Positions 45,501 to 53,355 of a DNA stretch of 64,000 nt are shown here, piece by piece. Made by a program: the position numbers and the translations under genes. The notes under the pieces were generated by a model that did no database searches, was not told the DNA's origin, and saw only the letters and a program-made list of their open reading frames with translations. Location: the NCBI RefSeq assembly GCF_004005565.1, contig NZ_SADD01000015.1, positions 50,035 to 114,034 on the forward strand, given 5' to 3'. Each line of letters starts with the position of its first letter. Within the stretch, counting starts at the first letter, position 1. Origin of the DNA: Lujinxingia sediminis (GTDB lineage: Bacteria; Myxococcota_A; Bradymonadia; Bradymonadales; Bradymonadaceae).

Positions 45501-45608
45501 AAACTCGTCAGCGGCCCTCGTTTGTATGCTTCTGGCGAGCGCGTCGCGTGGTCGACCGTGGACATCACCCTTTGAGTTCCCAAAACACGCGTTCGCCCCC
45601 CGCGCACC

Positions 45609-47363
45609 TCAGTCTCGCCGCATCAGCCGCATCAGCGGCCCCAGGCGCAGTTTCTTACCCTTGCGACTGGCCGCCACATGCCAGCCCAGCGACCACCAGA
45701 AGAGCGTCGTGGCCGAGAGCGCCGCCAGAAGCCCCACGATCAGGAGCACCGACACCCCGAAGATCTCCCGGTCAAAGGGGCGCAAGAGCATCGCCGCCAC
45801 CACCGCCAGCCCCGAGGCAATCACCCCTAAGAAGAGACGCGTGCCCAGGGTGTTGAGCACCTCCCCGAGCTGGTCGAGCGACTCGTTGCGCACCGTCACT
45901 GTGAGGTTGCCCCCCTCCAGATCCATCAGCACCTGGTCGAGCTGCTGGGGCACCTTGGTCACAAAGCTCGAGACCCCGACCGCCGCGCTCAGCGCGGACT
46001 GCGCGAGCTTTTTGGCCGAATATTTCTTCAGCGCCAGATCGCGGGCGTAGGGAAGCCCGATGGCCATCACGTCCATATCCGGCTTAAGCCGGCGCATGAT
46101 GCCCTCGATGGTGGCCGCCGTCTTCACCAGCACCGCGTAGTTGGGGTTGAGGCGAATGCGGTGGTACTGCGCCGCGTCCATCACCTCCTGGATGAACTGG
46201 CTCACATCAAAATCACCGACGGTGGCGCTGATGTACTTATCGCGCACCCGCTCCACATCGGTGCGAAACTCCCGCAGGTTCACACGCCCCACCGGATCGC
46301 CCATCTCCAGGAGGGCGCGGGCGATCGCGTCGACATCGCCGGTGAGCACGTTGAGAATCAGCCCGATCAGGTCGTCCTGCTGGCGGGCGGAGAGGCGCCC
46401 CACAAGCCCGAAATCGATAAAGATCAGCGAGCCATCCTCGCGCACCATGATGTTGCCCGGGTGCGGATCGCCATGAAAAAACCCGTCGTAGAGCACCATC
46501 TTGACCATGGCATCGAGCAGGTTGTGCAGCACCGTCTCCGCCAGCTCGCTGCCCCCCTCGATGCTGGAGAGTTTGCCGGCCTGCACAAACTCCATGGTCA
46601 TGACTTCAGCGCGGGTCAGCTCGTCGTAGACAAAAGGCACGCTGACGGCGTCGACGTCCGCGAAGTTTTTGCCGAACTCCTGCACATTTCTGGCCTCCTG
46701 GCGAAAGTCCAGCTCGGCCAGGATCGCGCGCTCAAACTCCTGGACAATGGCCGTCGGCGAGTAGAGCTCGATCTCCTCGACGGTCGCCTCCAGAAAGCGG
46801 GCCAGGTAGTAGAGGAGGTCGAGATCGGCGCGAATCTGCTCGCCAATGCCCAGGCGCTGCACCTTGACGACCACCTTTGTGCCATCATGGAGGGTGGCGC
46901 GGTGAACCTGCCCGATGCTCGCTGCGGCCAGAGGCCTCTCTTCAAAGCTCGCGTAGGCATCTTCGAGCGTCATGCCCAGACTGGACTCCACCTGCCGGCG
47001 GATCGTCTCCATGGGCATCGGGCTGACCGCGTCCTGAAGTTTGCGCAGCTCGTCGAGGAACTCCTTTGGCACGAGGTCGGGGCGCGTGGAGAGCACCTGC
47101 CCGAGTTTGACAAAGGTCGGCCCCAGATCTTCGAGCACGCGCCGAAAACGCACCGCCGCCTCCGAGCGATCCGGTCCGATCAGCGCCTCCACGCCCTCCT
47201 CGCCCTCAAAACCCTCGCTCTCCTGGCGCAGCCCCCCGTCGCCCACAAACCTGCCCAGCCCGGCGCGCCGCGCCACCGCCGAGAACCCGTGCCGGGTGAG
47301 CACACTGGAGATGGTACGCAGGCGCTTGATGTCCTGAACCGCCGCTCTGACTGGTGATGCCAT
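45609..47363 (-). CDS. ubiB: UbiB/ABC1-family atypical kinase
   Basis: A 584-residue member of the ABC1/UbiB/ADCK family, implicated in ubiquinone synthesis and lipid handling. It has the KxGQ motif (FVKLGQVLSTRPDLVP, about 80-95), an Ala-rich loop ending in SIGQVHRA, VVVKVQR with the nucleotide-binding Lys, HGDPHPGNIMV (about 297) and IDFGLVGRL (about 318). Two hydrophobic segments close the C-terminus (about 515-565), giving a membrane anchor. The ATG at 47363 has GGGAG upstream. The frame remains open to 47732 through tandem array 4, but that is repeat translation and is not included. Confidence 0.92.
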   Translation of the reverse strand: MASPVRAAVQDIKRLRTISSVLTRHGFSAVARRAGLGRFVGDGGLRQESEGFEGEEGVEALIGPDRSEAAVRFRRVLEDLGPTFVKLGQVLSTRPDLVPKEFLDELRKLQDAVSPMPMETIRRQVESSLGMTLEDAYASFEERPLAAASIGQVHRATLHDGTKVVVKVQRLGIGEQIRADLDLLYYLARFLEATVEEIELYSPTAIVQEFERAILAELDFRQEARNVQEFGKNFADVDAVSVPFVYDELTRAEVMTMEFVQAGKLSSIEGGSELAETVLHNLLDAMVKMVLYDGFFHGDPHPGNIMVREDGSLIFIDFGLVGRLSARQQDDLIGLILNVLTGDVDAIARALLEMGDPVGRVNLREFRTDVERVRDKYISATVGDFDVSQFIQEVMDAAQYHRIRLNPNYAVLVKTAATIEGIMRRLKPDMDVMAIGLPYARDLALKKYSAKKLAQSALSAAVGVSSFVTKVPQQLDQVLMDLEGGNLTVTVRNESLDQLGEVLNTLGTRLFLGVIASGLAVVAAMLLRPFDREIFGVSVLLIVGLLAALSATTLFWWSLGWHVAASRKGKKLRLGPLMRLMRRD

Positions 47364-47470
47364 CGTGCCTACTCCCACACTGACGTTTTCAACCGGCAAC
47401 CTCCCCGGCACCCTAGCAACAACTTCCCACGACGACCACATGGGCAGCGCCGCACCCAACCACCACATGT

Positions 47471-47760
47471 TCAGACAATGCGCCCCCCCAGGCACCCACA
47501 CGAACCTCCCCACACCGCGTACCCCAACCACAAAGCGAACCCCCGGCCGCCCACACGAACCTCCCCACACCGCGTACCCCCCAACGCCCTCAACCACCCA
47601 ACCACTCAACCACCTGACCACAAAACGCGCCCCACCCCACGCCCACACGAACCTCCCCACACCGCGTACCCCCCAACCACAAAGCGAACCCCCGGCCGCC
47701 CACACGAACCTCCCCACACCGCGTACCCCCAACGCCCCTACAACCAGTTACACCCCCGAT
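47471..47760. repeat. C-rich tandem array 4 upstream of ubiB
   Basis: Four copies of a unit that contains CACACGAACCTCCCC are spaced at 55, 92 and 57 bases (CGAACCTCC at 47501, 47556, 47648, 47705). The first and third share CAACCACAAAGCGAACCCCC, the second carries an extra CAACCACTCAACC-type stretch. The plus strand is almost free of T and G-runs; the minus strand, the ubiB-coding strand, has repeated runs of four to six G. The array fills the divergent region between ubiB and the GNAT gene at 47869. Confidence 0.9.
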
Positions 47761-47868
47761 TGACATCTTTTGAAGGGATGCCGAGAATGCCGGGCCGATC
47801 TGGAGCCACCCTTAAACGAGCTCCCGGCAACGCCCCTGGCACCCCCTTAAGGCCACCCCCCATCGCCT

Positions 47869-48825
47869 ATGCGACTCTCACTTGCGCGCCCCGACCAGGC
47901 CCCGCGCCTCAGCCAGTTTTACCGCTCGATTCACGGTCCGGAGTTCGCCCACCAGGAGCTCTTCAAGGCCGAGACGCTGGCGCAGCTGCTTAACGATGGC
48001 GAGATCGCCATTGTGGTCGCGACTCATGAGCGTGAACTTCTGGGCTGCGGGCTTGCCTTTGTGCGCAGCTGGAACCAGTCCCTGGAGATCAGCACCTTAA
48101 GCGTGGCCGCCCATCCCAGGCGCGGGGAGATCGCGAAGGCGCTTTTTGAGGCCCTGCGCCGGCTGGGGATTAAGTCGTACGGGATCGCGTTTTTTCGGGC
48201 CTCCACCGAGTCGAGTTTTCGCCGCGGTCGCGACATGGGCGCAACCTGCTGGGGCTACCGACCGGCACCCGGCTCCCAGGATATCGACCAGGCCGAACTC
48301 TTGATGGGCTTTATCAACCCCGCAGGCCAGCATCGCCGCGCGGAGCCCCCGCATAACGCGCTGACCTCGACGCCCTTTGCCATGCGCATCATCGATCTTC
48401 TCGAAGAGGCGGAGCGCAACGTGCCCTACCCCAAAAGTTTTCCGGTGGGCTGCCCGCGGGGCACGGGTGCGCCGGTGATCTCCGGGCGCATCTGGCCGAC
48501 CTACCACTCCCGCGGAAACTACATCTACATCGAGAACGCCGCCGGCGCCTTCCCCGTCGAGATCATCAAAGAGTTCACCGAGAAGGTGCGTAAAAAAGGC
48601 GTGCGTGATGTTCGCCTGACCCTGCCGGTTAACCACGAGCAGGCCTACCACGAGCTCTGCGCCATCGGCTTTCGCACGGTGGCCTACCTGCCGGGATGGT
48701 ATCTGCGCGGCCCCAACCGCTTTGACTGCGTGGAGCTCGTCTTCGGTGCGCCCCCGGTCAACCACGCCCCCACCACCTTTGTGGAGCGTGCGGTGGCCAA
48801 GATCCACCGCGATCTTCGCGCCTGA
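47869..48825 (+). CDS. GNAT-like acetyltransferase with unusual C-terminal half
   Basis: A 318-residue protein. The first about 130 residues fit a GNAT domain (AIVVATHERELLGCGLAFVR, ISTLSVAAHPRRGEIAKALF), though the usual GxGxA pyrophosphate loop reads RRGEIA, a weak form. The second half (from about 155) has no clear match but includes NYIYIENAAGAFPVEIIKEF and TVAYLPGWYLRGPNRFDCVE, which could be a second, degenerate GNAT-like unit. The substrate is unknown. It is divergent from ubiB across array 4. Confidence 0.65.
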   Translation: MRLSLARPDQAPRLSQFYRSIHGPEFAHQELFKAETLAQLLNDGEIAIVVATHERELLGCGLAFVRSWNQSLEISTLSVAAHPRRGEIAKALFEALRRLGIKSYGIAFFRASTESSFRRGRDMGATCWGYRPAPGSQDIDQAELLMGFINPAGQHRRAEPPHNALTSTPFAMRIIDLLEEAERNVPYPKSFPVGCPRGTGAPVISGRIWPTYHSRGNYIYIENAAGAFPVEIIKEFTEKVRKKGVRDVRLTLPVNHEQAYHELCAIGFRTVAYLPGWYLRGPNRFDCVELVFGAPPVNHAPTTFVERAVAKIHRDLRA

Positions 48826-48869
48826 GCCTCGGCCCCCTCGCCGCGGCCAGCGCCCGACGTGGCGCAGGC

Positions 48870-49619
48870 TTATTCGAGCAAAAATTTCACGGGCACGACG
48901 AGCTCAAACTCATCGATCACCGCGTCTTCGGGAAGTCCCGCATAGGGCTCGGCGGCCTCCACCATGCGCAGTACTTCCTTATCGAGGAGGTTGTTACCGC
49001 TGGAGCGCAACAGCCGAGGAGGCTGCGCCAGCGTGCCATCGCGGCGGATGATGATGCGCACCACCGCTTCGCCCTCCACGCCCATGCGCCGGGCCATGCG
49101 CGGGTAGCGCTTCTCGGCCTCCAGCGCGCCGGTGATGCGGGACTCGTAGGCGCCCCAATCCACCGGATCGACCAGGGGAGCCGGCGGCTCAGCGGGCACC
49201 GGATCGGGAGTGGGCTCATCGACCACAGGCGTCTCTTCCACAGGCTCTGTGGCCTCGGGGTCCACGTCGGTCGGCGCCTCCAGACTCACCGGCGCATCCT
49301 CGGGTGGCGGCACGATCTCGGGCTCGGGCTCGGGCACCACCACCTCCGAGCTGGCCACCTTCGGCGCCTCCACCTGCTTGCGCGGCGGTGGTTTGACGGG
49401 CTCCGGCGGCGGCTCGGGCACCACCTCGGGTTCGGGCAGCGGCTCGGGCTCCACCGGTTCGGCCACCGGCTCGGGCGCTTTTAAAGTGAGCGTGATCGGC
49501 TCTGGATCGACCTCTTCGGCGGAGTCAAAGCTCAGCGGCAGCGCAAAAAGCCCCAGATGCAGCGCCAGCACCACGCCCAGCGGCCTGCCCCACCCCACCC
49601 TTTGCGAAGGTTCGTTCAT
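48870..49619 (-). CDS. tonB: TonB energy transducer
   Basis: A 249-residue TonB, which spans the periplasm and delivers proton-motive force to outer-membrane receptors. It has one N-terminal membrane helix (LGVVLALHLGLFALPLSF, about 14-31), a long Pro/Glu-rich linker to about residue 160, and a C-terminal TonB domain (EKRYPRMARRMGVEGEAVVR, RIIIRRDGTLAQPPRLLRSS). The ATG at 49619 is 7 bases after the exbD stop. The exbB-exbD-tonB order on the minus strand is classical. Confidence 0.92.
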   Translation of the reverse strand: MNEPSQRVGWGRPLGVVLALHLGLFALPLSFDSAEEVDPEPITLTLKAPEPVAEPVEPEPLPEPEVVPEPPPEPVKPPPRKQVEAPKVASSEVVVPEPEPEIVPPPEDAPVSLEAPTDVDPEATEPVEETPVVDEPTPDPVPAEPPAPLVDPVDWGAYESRITGALEAEKRYPRMARRMGVEGEAVVRIIIRRDGTLAQPPRLLRSSGNNLLDKEVLRMVEAAEPYAGLPEDAVIDEFELVVPVKFLLE

Positions 49620-49626
49620 CGCGCGC

Positions 49627-50022
49627 TCAGTCGGCCTTGCGCGTGGCGATCGACACGGACTCAAAGCCGGCCTTCGACGCCTCATCAAAGACAAACACAG
49701 CTTCTTCGAGCGCCACCTTGCTGTCGCCGACGAGCACGAGCACCTCGAAGCTCTCGCGGCTCTTCAGCAGCGCCTGACCCAGCCCCTCGCGGGTCACCGG
49801 GGCATCGCCCAGCAGCATCGTGCCATCGGCCTTCAACGTAAGCGTCTGCGCCTCTGGGGAGGCCGCGCTCGTCGAGTCGGCCTGAGGAAGCACCACCCCC
49901 ATCTCGCGCACCCGATCGAAGTTCGCCGCCAGCACCACGAAGATCAGCAGAATGAAAACCACATCGATCAGCGCCGAGACGTTGATCGTGGGCGACTCCC
50001 GCTCAAAACTCTCAAACTGCAT
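49627..50022 (-). CDS. exbD: ExbD/TolR-type proton channel subunit
   Basis: A 131-residue ExbD. The N-terminal membrane helix NVSALIDVVFILLIFVVLAA contains the essential Asp of the family, followed by a periplasmic domain (LTLKADGTMLLGDAPVTREG). The ATG at 50022 overlaps exbB by 11 bases; an upstream frame into exbB is not supported. It works with ExbB as the motor that energises TonB. Confidence 0.9.
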   Translation of the reverse strand: MQFESFERESPTINVSALIDVVFILLIFVVLAANFDRVREMGVVLPQADSTSAASPEAQTLTLKADGTMLLGDAPVTREGLGQALLKSRESFEVLVLVGDSKVALEEAVFVFDEASKAGFESVSIATRKAD

Positions 50023-50701
50023 CGGCGGCCTCACGCACCAGCGTGGGGACCGGGCGCTTCTGGCCGGGCTCGGTCTGGGGCAGGGGGAGGGCGGTGAGCA
50101 CCTGCGAGATCGCATCGCTTAAGGTCAGCCGAAAGCCGTCGGTGCGCGCGTTCAGGAAGGTGTAGGCGGCAAGGGAGGGCACGGCCACCATCAGACCGGC
50201 GGCCGTGGTCAGAAGCGCCTTCCAGATGCCCGAGGCCAGGAGCTGGGCGTCGACCATCGCCGCGCCGGCGCCCTGCAGGCCGATGAAAAGTTCCACCATC
50301 CCTACCACCGTGCCCAGAAGCCCCAGGAGCGGAGCGACCTGCGCGATGAACGAGAGGGCGCCGACGTGTTTTTCCAGACGCTGCAATTCCAGGCTGCCGC
50401 AGCGCGCGGCTTCGGCTTCCACGCGATCCGGGCGGCGCTCAAAGGTGTCCAGCATCGCGTCGATCACGCGCCCCACCGGGTGCACGCTGCCCCGGGCACG
50501 CTCGCGCGCCCCGGACACATCCCCCTCGTCGATGGCCTCAAGCACGCCGCCCAGCCACTGCAACTGGCTTAAGCGTTGCGCCCGAAACTCCAGCGCTTTT
50601 TTGACAAAAATGGCCACCATCAACGCCGAACAGGCGTAGATCGGGGCCATCGCCCATCCCCCATTTGTCATCAATTCGCCAAGCGTCATCGCTGCTCTCA
50701 T
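50012..50701 (-). CDS. exbB: ExbB/TolQ-type proton channel subunit
   Basis: A 229-residue MotA/TolQ/ExbB-family protein with three hydrophobic segments: WAMAPIYACSALMVAIFVKK near the start, then FIAQVAPLLGLLGTVVGMVE and GIWKALLTTAAGLMVAVPSL. The GLLGTVVGM motif is typical of ExbB/TolQ. Starts at 50701, 50689 or a GTG at 50746 are possible; 50701 or 50689 fits the family best. Upstream at 50760-50774 lies a Fur-box-like palindrome, so iron regulation of exbB-exbD-tonB is likely. Confidence 0.9.
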   Translation of the reverse strand: MRAAMTLGELMTNGGWAMAPIYACSALMVAIFVKKALEFRAQRLSQLQWLGGVLEAIDEGDVSGARERARGSVHPVGRVIDAMLDTFERRPDRVEAEAARCGSLELQRLEKHVGALSFIAQVAPLLGLLGTVVGMVELFIGLQGAGAAMVDAQLLASGIWKALLTTAAGLMVAVPSLAAYTFLNARTDGFRLTLSDAISQVLTALPLPQTEPGQKRPVPTLVREAADAV

Positions 50702-50759
50702 CGCGTCGGTGGACGTCAAACCACGTTCCTTCCATAGCGTAATCACTCCACCCTAACAA

Positions 50760-50774
50760 TGAAAATCAGTTTCA
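50760..50774. promoter_or_regulatory. Fur-box candidate upstream of exbB-exbD-tonB
   Basis: TGAAAATCAGTTTCA fits the 7-1-7 Fur palindrome (TGATAATNATTATCA style) with one asymmetric position between arms TGAAAAT and AGTTTCA. It stands out as AT-rich within GC-rich DNA, 59 bases upstream of the exbB start at 50701. Binding of a Fur-family iron repressor is inferred. Confidence 0.6.
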
Positions 50775-50905
50775 ATTTCAGATCTTTTCGGTTTTTTCCG
50801 GTGACTTAGCCCTCAGAACGCCCCTAAACCCGTCAGCCGGCGCCCTCATCGGCAGATCACCGCCCGAATGTTCCCCGGCGATCGCCCTCCCCCCCTGCTA
50901 TGAGC

Positions 50906-51907
50906 TTAAGGTGCCCGCACCGGCCGATCGCTCTGCCGGGTCCACTCCCACATCGAGGCGTCGTAGTTGGCGACCTGCCCGTAGCCGAGCGCCCGCAGCA
51001 CCGAATACACAAAGCCGGAACGAATGCCGCCGGTACAGTACGCGATCACCTCATCCGTGCGCTCGATCCCGCGCGCTTTGAGCATCGCCTCAATCGCCCG
51101 ACGAGACTTCAGCTTCCGCCCCTCAAAGAGCTCTTCCCACCAGAGATGCTGCGCCCCCGGGATGTGCCCGGCGCGCGACTCCCCGTACTTGACCTTGCCG
51201 CCGTACTCCTCGGCCTCGCGCGTATCGAGCAGCGCCACATCGTCACGGGAGAGCGCCGCCTGAACCTCGGCCGTTGTGGCCCGGTAGGCCTCGCGCCGTC
51301 GCACCTCGAAATGTCCGGCGCTGCGGTCGGCCTGCGCTCCGGATTCGAGCTCGTGGCCGGCTCCCTCCCAGGCCTGGATGCCCCCCCAGAGCACATACAC
51401 ACGCTCATGCCCCAGATACTCCAAAGTCCAATGCAACCTCCCCTCCTCACCCCAGGTCCCCGGCCCGCGCCAGCCTCCGTAGACCACCACCGGCCGCCCA
51501 TTCGACACCCCGGCCTCGCGCAGCCGCACTTCCAGATGTGCATCGCCCGCCAACGCCCCCTGCTGCTCCCCGCTCACAAGGGTCGTCCACGGCACATTCG
51601 CCGCCCCCGGAAGATGGCCCCGGCGAAAATCCGACGCCTCCCGCGCGTCCAGCACCGCCGCCCCCTCGGCGATCAGCGTGCGGGCGCGTTCCACATCGAC
51701 GAAAACCTCAACGGCCTGCTCCCCGAAGCCCGAGAGGTCCCCGCGGGGGGCCGATTCCTGCGCCTGCACCGGGCAGATCGCTCCGCTTGCGCAGAGTATC
51801 CATGCCCCCATGAGAAGCGTTGCCAGCGCCCCGCCCACACCTCGAAATCTTCCGTATTGTGTCGCCAAAACCGCTCCTTCTACCTTCAACCTTCGCGCTT
51901 CCCTCAT
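50906..51907 (-). CDS. Exported tandem-rhodanese sulfurtransferase
   Basis: A 333-residue protein with an N-terminal hydrophobic export segment (ALATLLMGAWILCASGAI) and two rhodanese domains. The first (VLDAREASDFRRGHLPGAAN, VVVYGGWRGPG) lacks the active-site Cys. The second has LLDTREAEEYGG and the active loop YCTGGIRSGF with the catalytic Cys. This is the thiosulfate/3-mercaptopyruvate sulfurtransferase layout. It is followed on the same strand, upstream, by a related lipoprotein form. A periplasmic sulfur-transfer or cyanide-detoxification role is inferred. Confidence 0.85.
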   Translation of the reverse strand: MREARRLKVEGAVLATQYGRFRGVGGALATLLMGAWILCASGAICPVQAQESAPRGDLSGFGEQAVEVFVDVERARTLIAEGAAVLDAREASDFRRGHLPGAANVPWTTLVSGEQQGALAGDAHLEVRLREAGVSNGRPVVVYGGWRGPGTWGEEGRLHWTLEYLGHERVYVLWGGIQAWEGAGHELESGAQADRSAGHFEVRRREAYRATTAEVQAALSRDDVALLDTREAEEYGGKVKYGESRAGHIPGAQHLWWEELFEGRKLKSRRAIEAMLKARGIERTDEVIAYCTGGIRSGFVYSVLRALGYGQVANYDASMWEWTRQSDRPVRAP

Positions 51908-51980
51908 GGACGCTCGTCAGCAGGGTGCGCCATGATCGCATCACTCTGCTCACTCTGAACGTCGCAACATCCCGAACAAA

Positions 51981-52025
51981 AAAAACGCGCCGCCTTAACG
52001 TAGGACGTCTCAGCGGCGCGCTTTA
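51981..52025 (-). terminator. Terminator downstream of the rhodanese lipoprotein
   Basis: An 8-bp GC-rich stem (51986-51993 with 52013-52020) with a 19-base loop, followed on the minus strand by a run of eight T. It separates the two rhodanese genes. Confidence 0.75.
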
Positions 52026-52082
52026 TTTGATCTTCATACGCCGTGCGCGGCTCACCGGGAGCCACAAACCGGGCGCTGAGCC

Positions 52083-53045
52083 TTAGTCGCGCTCTTCCAC
52101 CACCTTCACGGTGTCTTCGTCACGCGACCACTCCCACCACGACCCGTCGTAGTTCCTGGGCTCGGGGTAGTCCAGGTACTTGAGTACCGCGTAAAAGAAC
52201 CCGCTGCGCACGCCGCTCTGGCAGTAGGGAATGGCCAGCGTGCCATCCACAATGCCCAGCGCTTCGAGCTCGGCGCGGATCTCATCGGCCGGGCGCAGCG
52301 TGCCGTCTTCCGACAACACGTTCTCCCAGTGGTAGTGCACGGCTTCGGGGATGTGACCGCCGTAGTCGTTGTTGCGGAGGTTCTCGCCAAACCACTCCTC
52401 GATGGTGCGCGTGTCCACCAGGCGAATCGTCTCATCCTCAATCGCGGCCTCAACCTCCTCGAGCGTGGCGCGGCGCTGGGGCTGCAGCTCCACGGTGAAG
52501 TCGCCCGCCTCCGACGCATTCACCCCGGCCTCAATCGCGTCAAAGCGCGCCTGCGTCCACTGATCAAAGCCCCCGTCGAGCAGGTAGACCTTGTCGTGGC
52601 CCAGGTACTCCAGCGTCCAGAAGACGCGGCCCGAGGCCGACTCCGAGCTTCCGCCACCGCCGTAAATCAGCACCGGCTGATCGTCGTTGATGCCGTGCTT
52701 GCGCGCTTCATTCTGCAGAAATTCAGAATCGTCGTGAATGATGCCGTTGAACTCCGGCTTCGCAAAGACCTTCCAATCGATGTTGATCGCGCCGGGCACA
52801 TGCCCGGTGGCGTAGGTGGTGTCCTGGCGAGTATCGAGCACCAGCGCGCCCTGGCGACGCAAGAACTCAAACTCCTCGGCGCTGACAAAAACCTCCGCCT
52901 CACAGGTCCCCGTCTCTTCGGAGCAACGCTCAGGCGTCTCCAACTGCGCGGCGTCCTGACCACAGCCCACCGAGAATGCCATCGCCGCTGCCACGGCCCA
53001 CATCGACCACTGACCTGCTGCTCTCGTCGCTTCGCTCATGCTCAT
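52083..53045 (-). CDS. Rhodanese-domain lipoprotein sulfurtransferase
   Basis: A 320-residue lipoprotein with signal peptide ending in SVGC (Cys28). Two rhodanese domains follow: the first (LVLDTRQDTTYATGHVPGAI, VLIYGGGGSSES) has no active Cys, the second has LVDTRTIEEWFG and the loop YCQSGVRSGFF with the catalytic Cys. It is similar throughout to the next minus-strand gene, for example both have FWTLEYLGH or HWTLEYLGH, so the pair arose by duplication. The ATG at 53045 has AGGAAGG upstream. The lipid anchor places it in the envelope. Confidence 0.85.
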   Translation of the reverse strand: MSMSEATRAAGQWSMWAVAAAMAFSVGCGQDAAQLETPERCSEETGTCEAEVFVSAEEFEFLRRQGALVLDTRQDTTYATGHVPGAINIDWKVFAKPEFNGIIHDDSEFLQNEARKHGINDDQPVLIYGGGGSSESASGRVFWTLEYLGHDKVYLLDGGFDQWTQARFDAIEAGVNASEAGDFTVELQPQRRATLEEVEAAIEDETIRLVDTRTIEEWFGENLRNNDYGGHIPEAVHYHWENVLSEDGTLRPADEIRAELEALGIVDGTLAIPYCQSGVRSGFFYAVLKYLDYPEPRNYDGSWWEWSRDEDTVKVVEERD

Positions 53046-53355
53046 CGCTCACCCTTCCTGCGTCAAAAAGGCCCGACTACGCGTCGGACGTCAGTTTTAT
53101 ACAATCCCTATCCGCAAACTAGGATTTACGAACACGACAAAACATAGCGGCGAGGTATGATTTATTCAACCCCGACGCGCCACTGGAAATATGCAAGTAA
53201 GATCAACGACTTAATGCGGATCTCAGCGACCACCATCGAAAATATTCACCTCGCCACGCAACTTTCTCCGCCGGCGCTCGACAATAAGAGGGTGACCCTG
53301 ACCCGAACCGAAGCCGAGGTGCGCCTGCCCTCGTCCCAGCCCTCCCGGAGAACCC
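53046..53355. other. Intergenic region, AT-richer, divergent promoters
   Basis: About 310 bases between divergent genes. The section 53095-53260 is AT-richer than its surroundings and probably holds promoters for both the rhodanese lipoprotein and the large unknown protein. A short plus-strand frame from 53157 lacks support as a gene. Confidence 0.5.

Noticed and set aside
47364..47732. N-terminal extension of UbiB by 123 residues of VGRFVW-type repeats
   Set aside because: It translates array 4, has no homology to UbiB proteins, and a good ATG with ribosome binding site exists at 47363.
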